Assembly: GCF_030247195.1 (NCBI RefSeq)
Contig: NC_080672.1
Span: 32,185,906 to 32,249,905 of the forward strand
Origin: Topomyia yanbarensis
Lineage: Eukaryota > Arthropoda > Insecta > Diptera > Culicidae
Length of the DNA stretch: 64,000 bases
Direction of reading: 5' to 3'
Shown here: piece after piece, positions 34,560 to 43,947 of the stretch
How positions within the stretch are numbered: the first letter of the stretch is position 1
Layout: every line of letters begins with the position of its first letter
Position numbers and translations under genes: made by a program
Notes under the pieces: generated by a model
Told to the model about the DNA's origin: nothing
Databases searched by the model: none
Seen by the model: the letters and a program-made list of their open reading frames with translations, nothing else

Positions 34560-35165
34560 AGAAACAATTATTATCAAAAATACAAAGAATTCAAAGGCCC
34601 AACGATTATGAAAATCGCTTGAAAATGCAAAATGTTCTGACTAGAGGTTCACAATCGTAATGACTACAGTTGTCTAGCAATTACTTTGCGCTTTCCGTCA
34701 ATTCCCCGAAAAAGAATATTTTAAAGCGGCAACTCCAAGTTTACCGTCCCAGAGTAACTTCGAGGCAAGAGAATTTTAAAATTTGCCCTAAAATTTCTGA
34801 TATGGTCAGCGATTTGTGGATGTGGTGATATAGTTCAACTCTACTTTACCCTATCCAATTGAATTCCCGGAGTAATAAAAAGTTTGTGCGCTAACAATAT
34901 TATTTTTCTGCGAAATAAATATGAGAAGTTTAGCTCATTTGTATTTAAACAATCTTGTAAAACGGTTGAAACCGGTAAAGATTACCCCGATGAAAACGAT
35001 CGCTGCCCAAACCATGATGTCAGGAACGTTATCGCGACTTTACTGCTCAGGTTGCCCAGGAAGAGGAATTCAGACCGGTTATTGAAAAGTCAGTGCCTAC
35101 CAACAAAAGAATCGCTTTATCCGATTCGCCACCTGCAAGAATTATAAAGAGAACCTTCTTCCAGT
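34560..35165. other. Intron sequence, nothing recognised
   Basis: No supported feature; the short frames here do not match known families. Confidence 0.4.
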
Positions 35166-36020
35166 ATCGCAGCCTGCACAGAAACACTTGCAGATCCCCC
35201 AGCAAGCAGAGGCTCAAATCGTTCCTGACTGATGGACGGCACTTTTCGGACATTATCGACGTAATAACGTATCGCGACGCTAACATCGACTCGGACCACT
35301 GCCTAGTGATGCTTATGCTACTTCCAAAACTATCCATAGTGAAGAAAGTAAGTTATCGATACCCACCACGGCATAACATGGACCTATTGAGGAAGACCGA
35401 CGTACTGAAAGCTTACGCCCAGCATCTCCAAATAGCTCATCTAGGAGAGGAGGGACACGCTGAGAACGTGGAGTCGTACGGATAGAAACGAAAACAGCAG
35501 ACACGTCTTTTTCGGAATAAGAAGCGCCTTCTGAAATAGTCGGAGATAGAAGAAGGAGCTGCTGTATCGTTCTAAAGAAACACGTTCATTCTTCAAGAAA
35601 CTCGCAACGACTTTATATCGCAGATTCCGTCAGACAGAGATTAAGAAAGGTAGCATCTAGACGGACGAACGCGAGGTGATCGAACGATGGACGCAGCACA
35701 ACGATGAGCGCTACGGATAATCAGCCGTTTGAGGAGGACGATTATGTCAGTACGCGAAGATGTCAAGGAGGCTATCTAACATCTCAAGAACAACATAGCG
35801 GCTGATAAGGATGGTCTGAGAGGGGTATTCTTCAATCGGAAGGATCTGGAATACATAACAGCTACCGTGGAGGAGTGGAAGGAGGGTCTCATCACCCCAA
35901 TATACAAGAAAGACGATAAAAAGGTCATGAATATCGAAAATGTCGTGAATATAGGTTTGCGACACACCACTTGTTCATCGACTTCAAAACCCTCATATGA
36001 CACAGTGAACTGTGTAGAAC
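35166..36020 (+). pseudogene. RTE-type non-LTR retrotransposon, endonuclease end and RT start, degraded
   Basis: The plus strand reads TDGRHFSDIIDVITYRDANI then DSDHCLVM, the C-terminal endonuclease motif with the SDH catalytic His. It continues VSYRYPPRHNMDLLRKTDV and YAQHLQ, then in other frames EREVIERW, REDVKEAI and NNIAADKDGLRGVFF, EEWKEGLITPIYKKDDKK (RT motif 1 to 2), and LFIDFKT followed by SYDTVN (motif A). At least four frame changes and several stops. It ends in the palm; no FADD box follows. The element group matches the widespread Aedes RTE-like elements as I remember them. Confidence 0.72.
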
Positions 36021-37020
36021 TACAAAACAGTGAACCTTTCGTAAGGTTCCGTTTTCGGAGTGTATTTTGTAATTTATGTAAAACCTGTTAAATGGTTAAA
36101 TATTATCAACACTAAATTGACACGAACCTATAAATATGCAGATTAATTTTAGCATCACTCGCTTCCGGCGTATGAAAGAGAACACATAATGTCATTGTGT
36201 TTCTTGTTTCTCGTTTGCGAAAGAGACTTGTTTTTAGATTCACCTGTTTTGAAATTGTTGAAATGTATCCATTTCCTGTCAAACTTTTGCAATACTTTGC
36301 TGGTATGTGAGAACAACTTTTCAGTTCTTTTTGGTTTGTTGAACTTCAAGAAATAAAGAGATGGTAGACTTCATGAAGAAACTTGCGATGTTTGTTTGAT
36401 TGTAGGTTTAGGAACGATTTACTTTAGGGGTTAGTTTCAACTAAAGCTTGTTGAGCCTAACGCATGGAAGACGTACAAATAGCGAAGACGTAAGGCCCTT
36501 TAGAAAATGTCATTTTATATAAACTGAAATGAGAAGATATGAGTGCTATTTTGGAGCCCTTGAAAGTATGGAAAAATTGAAGGAGGCGATCCTGGGGTAA
36601 ATTCCCATTGATAGATTTATTTTCTTTCCTACTTTTCTTCCTCATTTCTGACCGTCTCTCATTTTATTCAACAACGAACACCAAAAAAGACCGAGAGATA
36701 ATGTTTCACTGCTTGGTCAATAATCGAAACGAACCGAAATGTTGCTCTCTATGGCGACGTTCTGGCGAGTAACTTAAAGTTGCGTGTGGACAAGTCGCCT
36801 TGCACAAACTGGAAAGACGAAATCGACACGATGTTTCTAATTTACTAATTTTTTTTTTTTGTTTTTTTTTTATTTTTTTTTTAATAGCCCGCCTCTTACC
36901 CCCACACCAAAAAGCTCACAAACGGAGCCCCCTGGTAGTGGACACATCAGTTCTCAGCGTACAAAAAAAAGGTCAGCACAACAAAACAAAGTTACGAATC
37001 GCGGAAACGCTGAGAACAAA
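36021..37020. other. Intron sequence with poly(T) stretches
   Basis: A T-rich run lies at 36849-36884. No gene supported. Confidence 0.45.
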
Positions 37021-37251
37021 AAAAAACATTACGAGACCGACAAAACATAAAATTTGACAAGAAGCTACGGCGAGTACCCAGCGGAAAAGAATCCTTTTAA
37101 GGGTCCCATCGTAGCTTTGCAGGAAGCTCATTATAATTTAAATTTATTTATTACTAATTGCTATAAAAAATGCATTTATCAATTGTTTTTATTAAAAAAA
37201 TGTTAACCAATTATAGCTAAAGGAATAAGCTCGATTGGTGGTGAACGAAGT
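37021..37251 (-). other. Presumed 3' UTR of the CR1/L2-type element
   Basis: Downstream of the RT stop on the minus strand. AT-rich; the exact 3' end is uncertain (candidate near the A/T run at 37018-37026). Confidence 0.35.
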
Positions 37252-39201
37252 TTAAATTAAAAATTCTCCTATTTTATTTTTTAAAATTAGTTTCAATTTT
37301 GCTTGGAAACGAGTGCGACATGTTATTTGCTTTAAATCAGTAGGAAGCTGGTTGAATATCTTAGGTCCGATGAAAGAAATGCGTCTTTGACCAAGGTTCG
37401 TGGATACTCTGGAGTATAATAAATGATTGGCTTGTCTAGTGCTGTGAGCTCGAATGCCTGTTGTAAATTCTAGATTGTTATGAGCAATAGTATTATGCAA
37501 AGCATTGTGGATGTATATTATTGTTTGGTAGTTAGTCAACCCAAGCAAAGGTAAAATGTTATGGGCATTATTATTGTATAACAAAATAGTAGGGTACATA
37601 AATGGTTTTTTATAAATAATTTTAAGACATCTGTTTTGAAGCGTTTGTAGCTTTTTCAGATTCGAGATACTGGCACGGCCCCACACAGATACAAGGTAGT
37701 TCAGCAATGAGTGGATGTGCGCATAATAAAATTTTAGAAGTACATGCTGGGGAACAAAAGAGCATACTTTACGCATAGCCCCACATAACGATGCAACTTT
37801 TCTCTCTATAGATGTGATATGCTCAATCCAGGAGAGTGTGGGGTCTAAGTGAAGTCCTAAATATTTGAAGCAGTTAGTTTCCTGAATTACAGACTGTCCC
37901 ATTCTTGGGTCTGGATGCACGCCTATAGCTCTTCTAGATGAACGAAACAGCATATATTTAGTTTTTGATAGGTTCAAGGAAAGAAGGTTTTCGTTGAAAT
38001 ACATCGTTAGTGTTTTTATATCCGATTCAATGTCGCGTACAATATCCAGGCAGTTGTTGTTCGGGTAGAACAACGCTGTGTCATCCGCGAAAAGACGAGG
38101 AGTCCCTTTTAACCCGAGTCTACCTAGGTCATTGATATACAATAAAAATAACAGTGGCCCAATATTACTGCCTTGGGGCACTCCTATTTCTATTGGTCTA
38201 TAAGAGCTACACGAGTCTCCAATAGATACGAATTGGTTCCTATACGACAGATAGCTACGAATAATATGATTTGCTACTCCCCTGATACCATAGCATTCTA
38301 ACTTCTTAAGCAGGATTGAGTGATCCAGAGTATCGAATGCTTTTTTTAGGTCCAGAAAAAGGGCACCAACAATTCTTTTGCTATCAATTTGACTAATGAT
38401 GGAGTCAATTAGTTCGGTCATTGCAATTAAAGTGCTGCAGCCCTGCCTGAACCCATACTGGTAGTTGTAAATTATGTTGTGTTTGTTAAAAAACTCGAGT
38501 AGTCGAGTGATGAGCAATTTCTCAAGAATTTTATTGAAAACGCACAATGTTGAAATTGGTCTATAGTTGCAAGGTTGGTTTGGATCACCAGCTTTGAAAA
38601 TTGGAATTACTCGGGCTATTTTTAAACAGTCTGGGTACCTGCCGGTTTGAATTATTAAATTAAAAGCTTTGGTTAGGATGTTTGCAAAAGCGGTACAGTT
38701 ACTCTTAAGAACACTAGCGGGGATCTTATCAGGACCACAACTGTTATTTTTTTCGAGGTCTTTAATCAAAAGTATCACTTCGTTTATGGTTGCAGGACGC
38801 AAGAAGATTGTTTCTTGGACGTGTTGTATATTTGTAATAGGATTTGAGTTGGGACTCGTGGGAATATTGTCAGCCAAATTTTTGCCAATGCTAGAGAAAT
38901 ACTCGTTGAAAACATTACATACTTCTTTAGTCTCAGTGACTCTGATATCGTTGCAAATTAGGCTGATGGGAACATCCGACTTTGAACGACCAAAAATGGT
39001 ATTAATATTCTTCCAAAGTTTTGAATGAGTTGTGTTGGATAGAAGGTTTTCAAAGTAGGCCTTTTTGCACCGCTTTTTCATTACATTAACTTTTTTAGTT
39101 ATGTGTTGCAGAAGAGCCTTGAGGTTTTCATCATTGGGGTTATTTTTTACTCGTTTCAGATGATAGATTATAGATGCAATCAGTCGCAACATTTTAGTCA
39201 C
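37252..39201 (-). CDS. Reverse transcriptase of a CR1/L2-group non-LTR retrotransposon, 5'-truncated but open
   Basis: A 649-codon frame without stops. It can be read from a GTG at 39201 or the ATG at 39192, with an in-frame stop just upstream (..TAG TTC CAG AGA GTG..), so this is not the natural start: the endonuclease half is missing. A linker (residues 1-190) is followed by the RT core: KIARVIPIFKAGDPNQPCNY (194-213), YGFRQGCST, motif A LFLDLKKAFDTLDH (281-294), motif B GVPQGSNIGPLLFLLYINDL (340-359), and catalytic FADDTALF (371-378). Thumb motifs FKYLGLHLDPTLSW and LLNYLVSVWGR follow, then a normal C terminus. Target-primed reverse transcriptase. All catalytic residues are present, unlike every other RT in this window, so this insertion is comparatively young. 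Confidence 0.9.
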   Translation of the reverse strand: MTKMLRLIASIIYHLKRVKNNPNDENLKALLQHITKKVNVMKKRCKKAYFENLLSNTTHSKLWKNINTIFGRSKSDVPISLICNDIRVTETKEVCNVFNEYFSSIGKNLADNIPTSPNSNPITNIQHVQETIFLRPATINEVILLIKDLEKNNSCGPDKIPASVLKSNCTAFANILTKAFNLIIQTGRYPDCLKIARVIPIFKAGDPNQPCNYRPISTLCVFNKILEKLLITRLLEFFNKHNIIYNYQYGFRQGCSTLIAMTELIDSIISQIDSKRIVGALFLDLKKAFDTLDHSILLKKLECYGIRGVANHIIRSYLSYRNQFVSIGDSCSSYRPIEIGVPQGSNIGPLLFLLYINDLGRLGLKGTPRLFADDTALFYPNNNCLDIVRDIESDIKTLTMYFNENLLSLNLSKTKYMLFRSSRRAIGVHPDPRMGQSVIQETNCFKYLGLHLDPTLSWIEHITSIERKVASLCGAMRKVCSFVPQHVLLKFYYAHIHSLLNYLVSVWGRASISNLKKLQTLQNRCLKIIYKKPFMYPTILLYNNNAHNILPLLGLTNYQTIIYIHNALHNTIAHNNLEFTTGIRAHSTRQANHLLYSRVSTNLGQRRISFIGPKIFNQLPTDLKQITCRTRFQAKLKLILKNKIGEFLI

Positions 39202-39306
39202 TCTCTGGAACTATTTATTGATGTGATTCTGCTGTTGCAACGTTTCGTGTGTACACTTACCTGGACATCAATTGGCAATCATGGAGAGCGGCATTCTCAC
39301 CACTCG

Positions 39307-39643
39307 AAATAGATAACGAGAGAGATTTGACCCCATCGATGTGAGGGAGAGGTGACGATCTGCTTATAGGAGACATTTGGGGGTCGATAGGTCAGTTAGG
39401 AGGTATTGGAGGCTGTGGCGGTAATCACGATACTGTAGGGAATATGTGATGACATCATCACAGTTCCTCGATGGCGGAGTGGTTAACGCACCCAACTAGA
39501 GACTGGGAGATCGCAGGTTCGATTCCTTATTGAGGATATATATTTTCTCAGTGTTTCCAAAAAAAAGGTGAATTTCCACCGTTTTCTTCATTCTCACCGT
39601 TCCGGTCATTCTTTTTCTGTCTGTTTTTCAGTGGACACGTTCA
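39307..39643 (+). repeat. tRNA-Ser-like repeat, copy 1
   Basis: About 337 bp shared with 41281-41630 at roughly 85-90 percent identity by eye. It holds a tRNA-like core (39465-39536) between about 160 bp upstream (gacgatctgcttataggaga...) and about 105 bp downstream (ending gtggacacgttca). In this copy the T-arm is damaged (GCAGG versus CCTTA). Confidence 0.75.
39465..39536 (+). ncRNA. tRNA-like module (damaged)
   Basis: 72 nt. TGGCGGAGTGG resembles an A box and GGTTCGATTCC is a B box; acceptor arms TCCTCGA/TTGAGGA pair; the T stem is broken. Same core as 41439-41510. Confidence 0.6.
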
Positions 39644-41278
39644 TAAAAATCCTCAATAGATTTTATGTTATATTCGACCTTCTGCTATATTCGACGTCTT
39701 GTTCAAAATTTTAAAATTCAGCTTTTTGGGTCGAAATCATTTCCACAATCCAATCCAGCATAAACCATTCTCCGATAAAAAGGTCACATGATTGAACTCC
39801 AACCATGTTTAAAATTCTGTAAATAAATAAACAATCGCTCGTTAAACAAACTGTTCCCCGTCGAAATATTTATATTCCAAACAAACCTTGAACTATTTGA
39901 TGTAGTTCCAACATCGGCTGAATCAATTCCGCTCGAAACGTCCGAACCGTACATAAAATGCAACGGACAGGGCAGCAAACTTCCACAAAAGAGGCGGAAT
40001 TGGTAAAAAAATTCTGACATCATCTCCACATACACACATCTAACCGATTGATAAATCGCATCCCGGAAGCCGGGAGAACCGATTGGAAGCCACTAGAAAA
40101 ACATGCACTAAGTATGCATCCCGTTTCCGGTTGCACTCGATGTGCTGTGTTTTCTCACGATTCACTTCGAGAAATAAATAGTGCTCCATTTACACTCTTC
40201 TGTACAGGGCTGTATAGATTCACGAAAAAAAACAAACCATCGTACTGCTTCGAACCACCCGAAAGCTTCGATCTCCACCGAAACCTCGAGGCCGGGAGCT
40301 GTTCAGTTCAGCTCACACGATAAGCAAAATGTGTTTCAATTTGGGCGGAAATGTTTACCTTTATTCAAATTTTTATATCCTCCCCCTATGTAGGTTTGTA
40401 GGTCTCTTTCCCAGCTACCGAACACAGTGGAACCATTCTCAATTTGTAGTGGAATAAATTCGCAAGCTCGTAACAACTCCATTCTGTACGATCCCACACA
40501 CACCCACATAGAGACCCTAACCACTAGAATCTACCCAGCAGCAGCAGCAGCGCCGCCCGTTCCGGCGAATCGGAGACCCATTAGCACCAGACAGGAAATC
40601 GCACCAGGTTTTCTTTCGCCGGTTCAGCTTTGGTTTGGTAGGAGTGGGTCTGGGATGCAAATGCATATTCATCAGACTTAGCGCTGGGCACATCCATCGG
40701 GTGTTGGTGGTGGTGGTGAAAGACGTTTTTTGGTTTCGAGTTTTTTCGTTATTCACTCAGTTTACTTTCCATGCTGCGCTTTATGAAGCAGTCCATTCCC
40801 GAATCTCGGTCGGCAATTCTGTGCGGGGCTGTGGACTCAATTTGGGAAATTCTTCTTCGAAAGAATGTACCGATGGGAGGGATTCATTCGATTTTTTCAG
40901 TGGATGATGCACTTCAACGCGTGTAAATTCCGAATAGAGTGGATAGAATCTTTGTAAACAATGCGGGATTATAACTGAGTGAATTTATTAGAACGGAGTG
41001 AAATAACAATAAAATGACAACATTTAAAACTGTTGCACATTCCCCCGCCTTTCATTTATTTGCAATTCGAGCTATTTTCAATTTCATAAGTTTTCAACCT
41101 ACCTTCATTTTTGATAGGAATGCTGAAAATATTTAATTTGCAAGTTTCGTTAAATCCAACATAGCAAATAAAGCGCAAGAGTTTTCCAGCGAAAATTGGT
41201 ACTATCGTCATTGATCTACAATTTTGGCGTTCCTATAGATATGTGCGCTTGGCATTTTTTTAAGTTTGTGACCTTTCA
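39644..41278. other. Intron sequence between the two tRNA-like repeats
   Basis: Contains short (CAG)n (40534-40552) and a ggtggtggtg tract near 40705. No gene or element supported. Confidence 0.5.
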
Positions 41279-41280
41279 GC

Positions 41281-41630
41281 AGATCGTCACCTCTCCCTCT
41301 CATCGATCGGGCTCTCTCGGTATCTATTGACGATCTGCTTATAGGAGACATTGGGGGTCGATGAGTCAATTAGGAGGTATTTGAGGCTGCGGTGGTGATC
41401 ACGATACTGTTGGGAATATGTGATGACATTATCACAGTTCCTCGATGGCGGAGCGGTTAACGCACCCAACTAGAGACTGGGAGATCGCAGGTTCGATTCC
41501 TGCTTGAGGACACATCTTTTTTCAGTGTTGTCGATAAAGGTGAATTTTCACCGTTTCTTCATTCTCACCGGTCCGGTCATTCTTTCTCTGTCGGTCATTC
41601 TTTCTCGTGTCTGTTCTGTGGACACGTTCA
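41281..41630 (+). repeat. tRNA-Ser-like repeat, copy 2, with inverted left segment
   Basis: Same family as 39307-39643. The leftmost 60 bp (41279-41338) is enclosed by perfect 11-bp inverted repeats GCAGATCGTCA and TGACGATCTGC, and the DNA between them is in the opposite orientation to copy 1. Confidence 0.75.
41439..41510 (+). ncRNA. tRNA-like module, serine-type loop
   Basis: 72 nt that fold as a near-complete cloverleaf: acceptor TCCTCGA with TTGAGGA (one G-T), D arm GCG/CGC, anticodon stem CCCAA/CTGGG with loop CTAGAGA (anticodon AGA, Ser), T arm GCAGG-TTCGATT-CCTGC. It lacks the long variable arm of real tRNA-Ser and lies inside a repeat, so it is more likely a SINE-type Pol III promoter unit than a working tRNA gene. 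Confidence 0.6.
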
Positions 41631-42300
41631 ATCTCCGAACGTAGTTGCTCCACCGCTTTCGCCACAGCTTGTCTACATTTATTGATGTATGAAAAATCGG
41701 TTAACTTTTTTTTAATGCAAGCTAATTTCTTTTTTGGATTGGAACTAACTGTACCATCTAGAATCTGGCCAATATCTTCTAAAAGGTTAGTCAATTTCAT
41801 ACGATATACAGGGTGGCTCCAAAAAACGGTCCCATGAATTTTTTTTTAATATTTTCTTAATTTCATCGACACAAATTCGAAAAATTTGGCGAAAAACTTT
41901 TTGCATAGTTCTAATTGATAAACTTATTACAGATGAGACTTAAGCCAAGTACATGGGGTTTGCAATATCTGAGCTGGTTGGACTCCGAAAACGAAAGTAA
42001 TATTTGACCTTTATTTGACATGACTTAAGGTCTCTGATATAGCGGCCCGTAGCAGCTAGCAGCATCAGTAGAAACTATTTCGTGTTATGACGTATTGTAA
42101 TGCTTATTGCTTATCACATGATTGAAATGTTTATTGAGAGATTGGCAAAATTAAGTGTATTTTCTTTCTTTAAATTATGAGTTGTTCTTTGATTGCTGTG
42201 ATTGCTGCATTTGTCCGGCTTATTCACCAGCCGAAGGTGACTACGACAGTATGCCGAATGCACATTAAACAGGACCTTTTTGCTTGAGATAAACTTGCGT
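41631..42300. other. Short unrecognised frame and a CAGGGTGGCTCC repeat end
   Basis: Minus-strand codons 41800-41631 read MKLTNLLEDIGQILDGTV then a Lys-rich stretch and KCRQAVAKAVEQLRSEIERV, possibly a helical fragment of a repeat protein; not identified. At 41811 the sequence cagggtggctccaaaaaacg looks like the end of a transposon, but no partner end was found. Confidence 0.35.
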
Positions 42301-42605
42301 CATTCGTTGTTCGACTTTCGCTCAAATAAGACGTGTGTTAGTGCTTTCGCAGTTGCCTTGCCCGGCTCGGTACCTATTGTGTCCAGCGCTCAGTGCTGTG
42401 TCAAAGCCAGCTGTGATTTCTAAGCCTTTGTTTCGAAAACAAAGTGTGTCGTGCTGGTATTGTCAGCCAGTCCCAGCGAAGGTCATCGGCGTCGGAAAGA
42501 TAAGTACCAGTTTCCCTTCCACTATTATTTTATGTTTTGCCCTTGATTCATTCCGTTATTGCTCTTTTTATTTTTCTTTGCACGAAGTGCTGATCTCGCG
42601 CTAAA

Positions 42606-43845
42606 ATGTCTCTCGATGGTCAGCCCACCGATAATAAAATGGATGATGAAACATCCCCTGATAAGCCTCCTACTAAACCCCCTCGCCTAAAAGCATACCC
42701 ACAGAACTCGACTGGGCCATTCATGGTCTACTTTCGGACCACAAGTAAATCATTCGACATTTTTAAAATTTCACGTGATCTGACAGAGCATTACTCGGCC
42801 GTGACCCAGATTACAAGGATTCGCGCGAACAAACAGGCACAGGCAAACGGAATTGCTTCCTGTACCCGCTTTACGCGGCACTATAGGGTGTATGTACCGT
42901 GTGTGGATGTAGAGGTCGACGGGGTCATAACCGAAGCGATTTTGACATGCGAGGACGTGCTGAAGTATGGAACTGGCTGTTTTAAAAACCCCCTACTAAA
43001 GCCGGTGAAAATATTAGACTGCAAGAAATTGCACACGCTCGCTGAAGATAAAGAATCCTATATACCATCAGGTTCGCTTCGAGTGACTTTCGCCGGATCG
43101 TTTCTCCCAAATTACATCCCTCTGGATAGGGTTCGCCTGTTGGTACTGCAGGTAATGAACTGCAGCAGCTGCAAACAGTTGGGCCACATAGCATCCTATT
43201 GTGGCAATAAAAAACGATGTGGCAAGTGCAGTGTAGAGCATGAGGATTGTGACAAAGGCACTGAAAAGTGTATTTACTGCGGGGGCTCTTCGCATGCTCT
43301 TAAATCATGCCCTGCGTACAAACAGCGCGGGGATAAAATTAAGCGCTCCCTCAAGGAAAGCTCTTATGCAGAAATACTAAAGAATGCTTCGCCATCTGTC
43401 CGTTCCGAAAACTCCTTTGCTCTTTTTGCTCCTGTTGAGCAAGAATCTGGGGGGAGGGGAGGGAACATCTTTTGTTAACCCGGGGGAGTCCAGGAAGCGG
43501 AGAAATCTTGCCTCCCCTAGACTACCTCGTAAGGGTCCCAAGGTGTCCTCCTCTGAGAGTGCGCCAACCACATCTAATAAATCCCACGGAAATGATACCT
43601 GAAAACCGAAGCAATTTGCTCCCGGACTTGGAAATTTGAATTCTAACAAGGAGTACCCATCACTTCCAGGGACACCAGAAACCCCAAATGTCCCCTTTTT
43701 TCAAACAGACACTCAGTCCTGCAACGGACTAACGGAATTTTCTGACCTTGTGGACTTAATTTTTACAGCTTTCAATATTACTGATCCACTTAAAAGCCTT
43801 CTGGTACGTTTCCTTCCTATAGTGCAAACATTTTTGAAGCAGTAG
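42606..43845 (+). pseudogene. ORF1 (gag-like, three zinc knuckles) of the I/LOA-group element
   Basis: The ATG at 42606 follows the leader. The frame is open for 290 codons: a Pro/Lys-rich N terminus, a central domain (FMVYFRTTSKSFDIFKISRD, later RVYVPCVDVEVDGVITEAIL), then three knuckles from residue 186: CSSCKQLGHIASYC, CGKCSVEHEDC and CIYCGGSSHALKSC. A frameshift near the G-rich run at 43448-43465 causes the early stop at 43478. The remainder continues in another frame (TSFVNPGESRKRRNL ... TDPLKSLLVRF) to 43845, with a TGA at 43600-43602. RNA-binding structural protein of the element. Intact it would be about 410 residues. Confidence 0.8.
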
Positions 43846-43947
43846 ACTGCTAAATGGCCCCTCCTTGCAGCGATCGTGTCCTTCGATGGCTAATTCATCG
43901 AACGTGGTCACCGATTCGATCACTATGTTACAGTGAAATTACAGAAG

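Noticed and set aside
40427..40681. Frame with poly-Ala from (GCA)n
   Set aside because: Short triplet repeat in intron sequence without other coding evidence.
41439..41510. A genuine tRNA-Ser gene
   Set aside because: No long variable arm, anticodon stem has a mismatch, and the unit is embedded in a repeat present twice; called tRNA-like instead.
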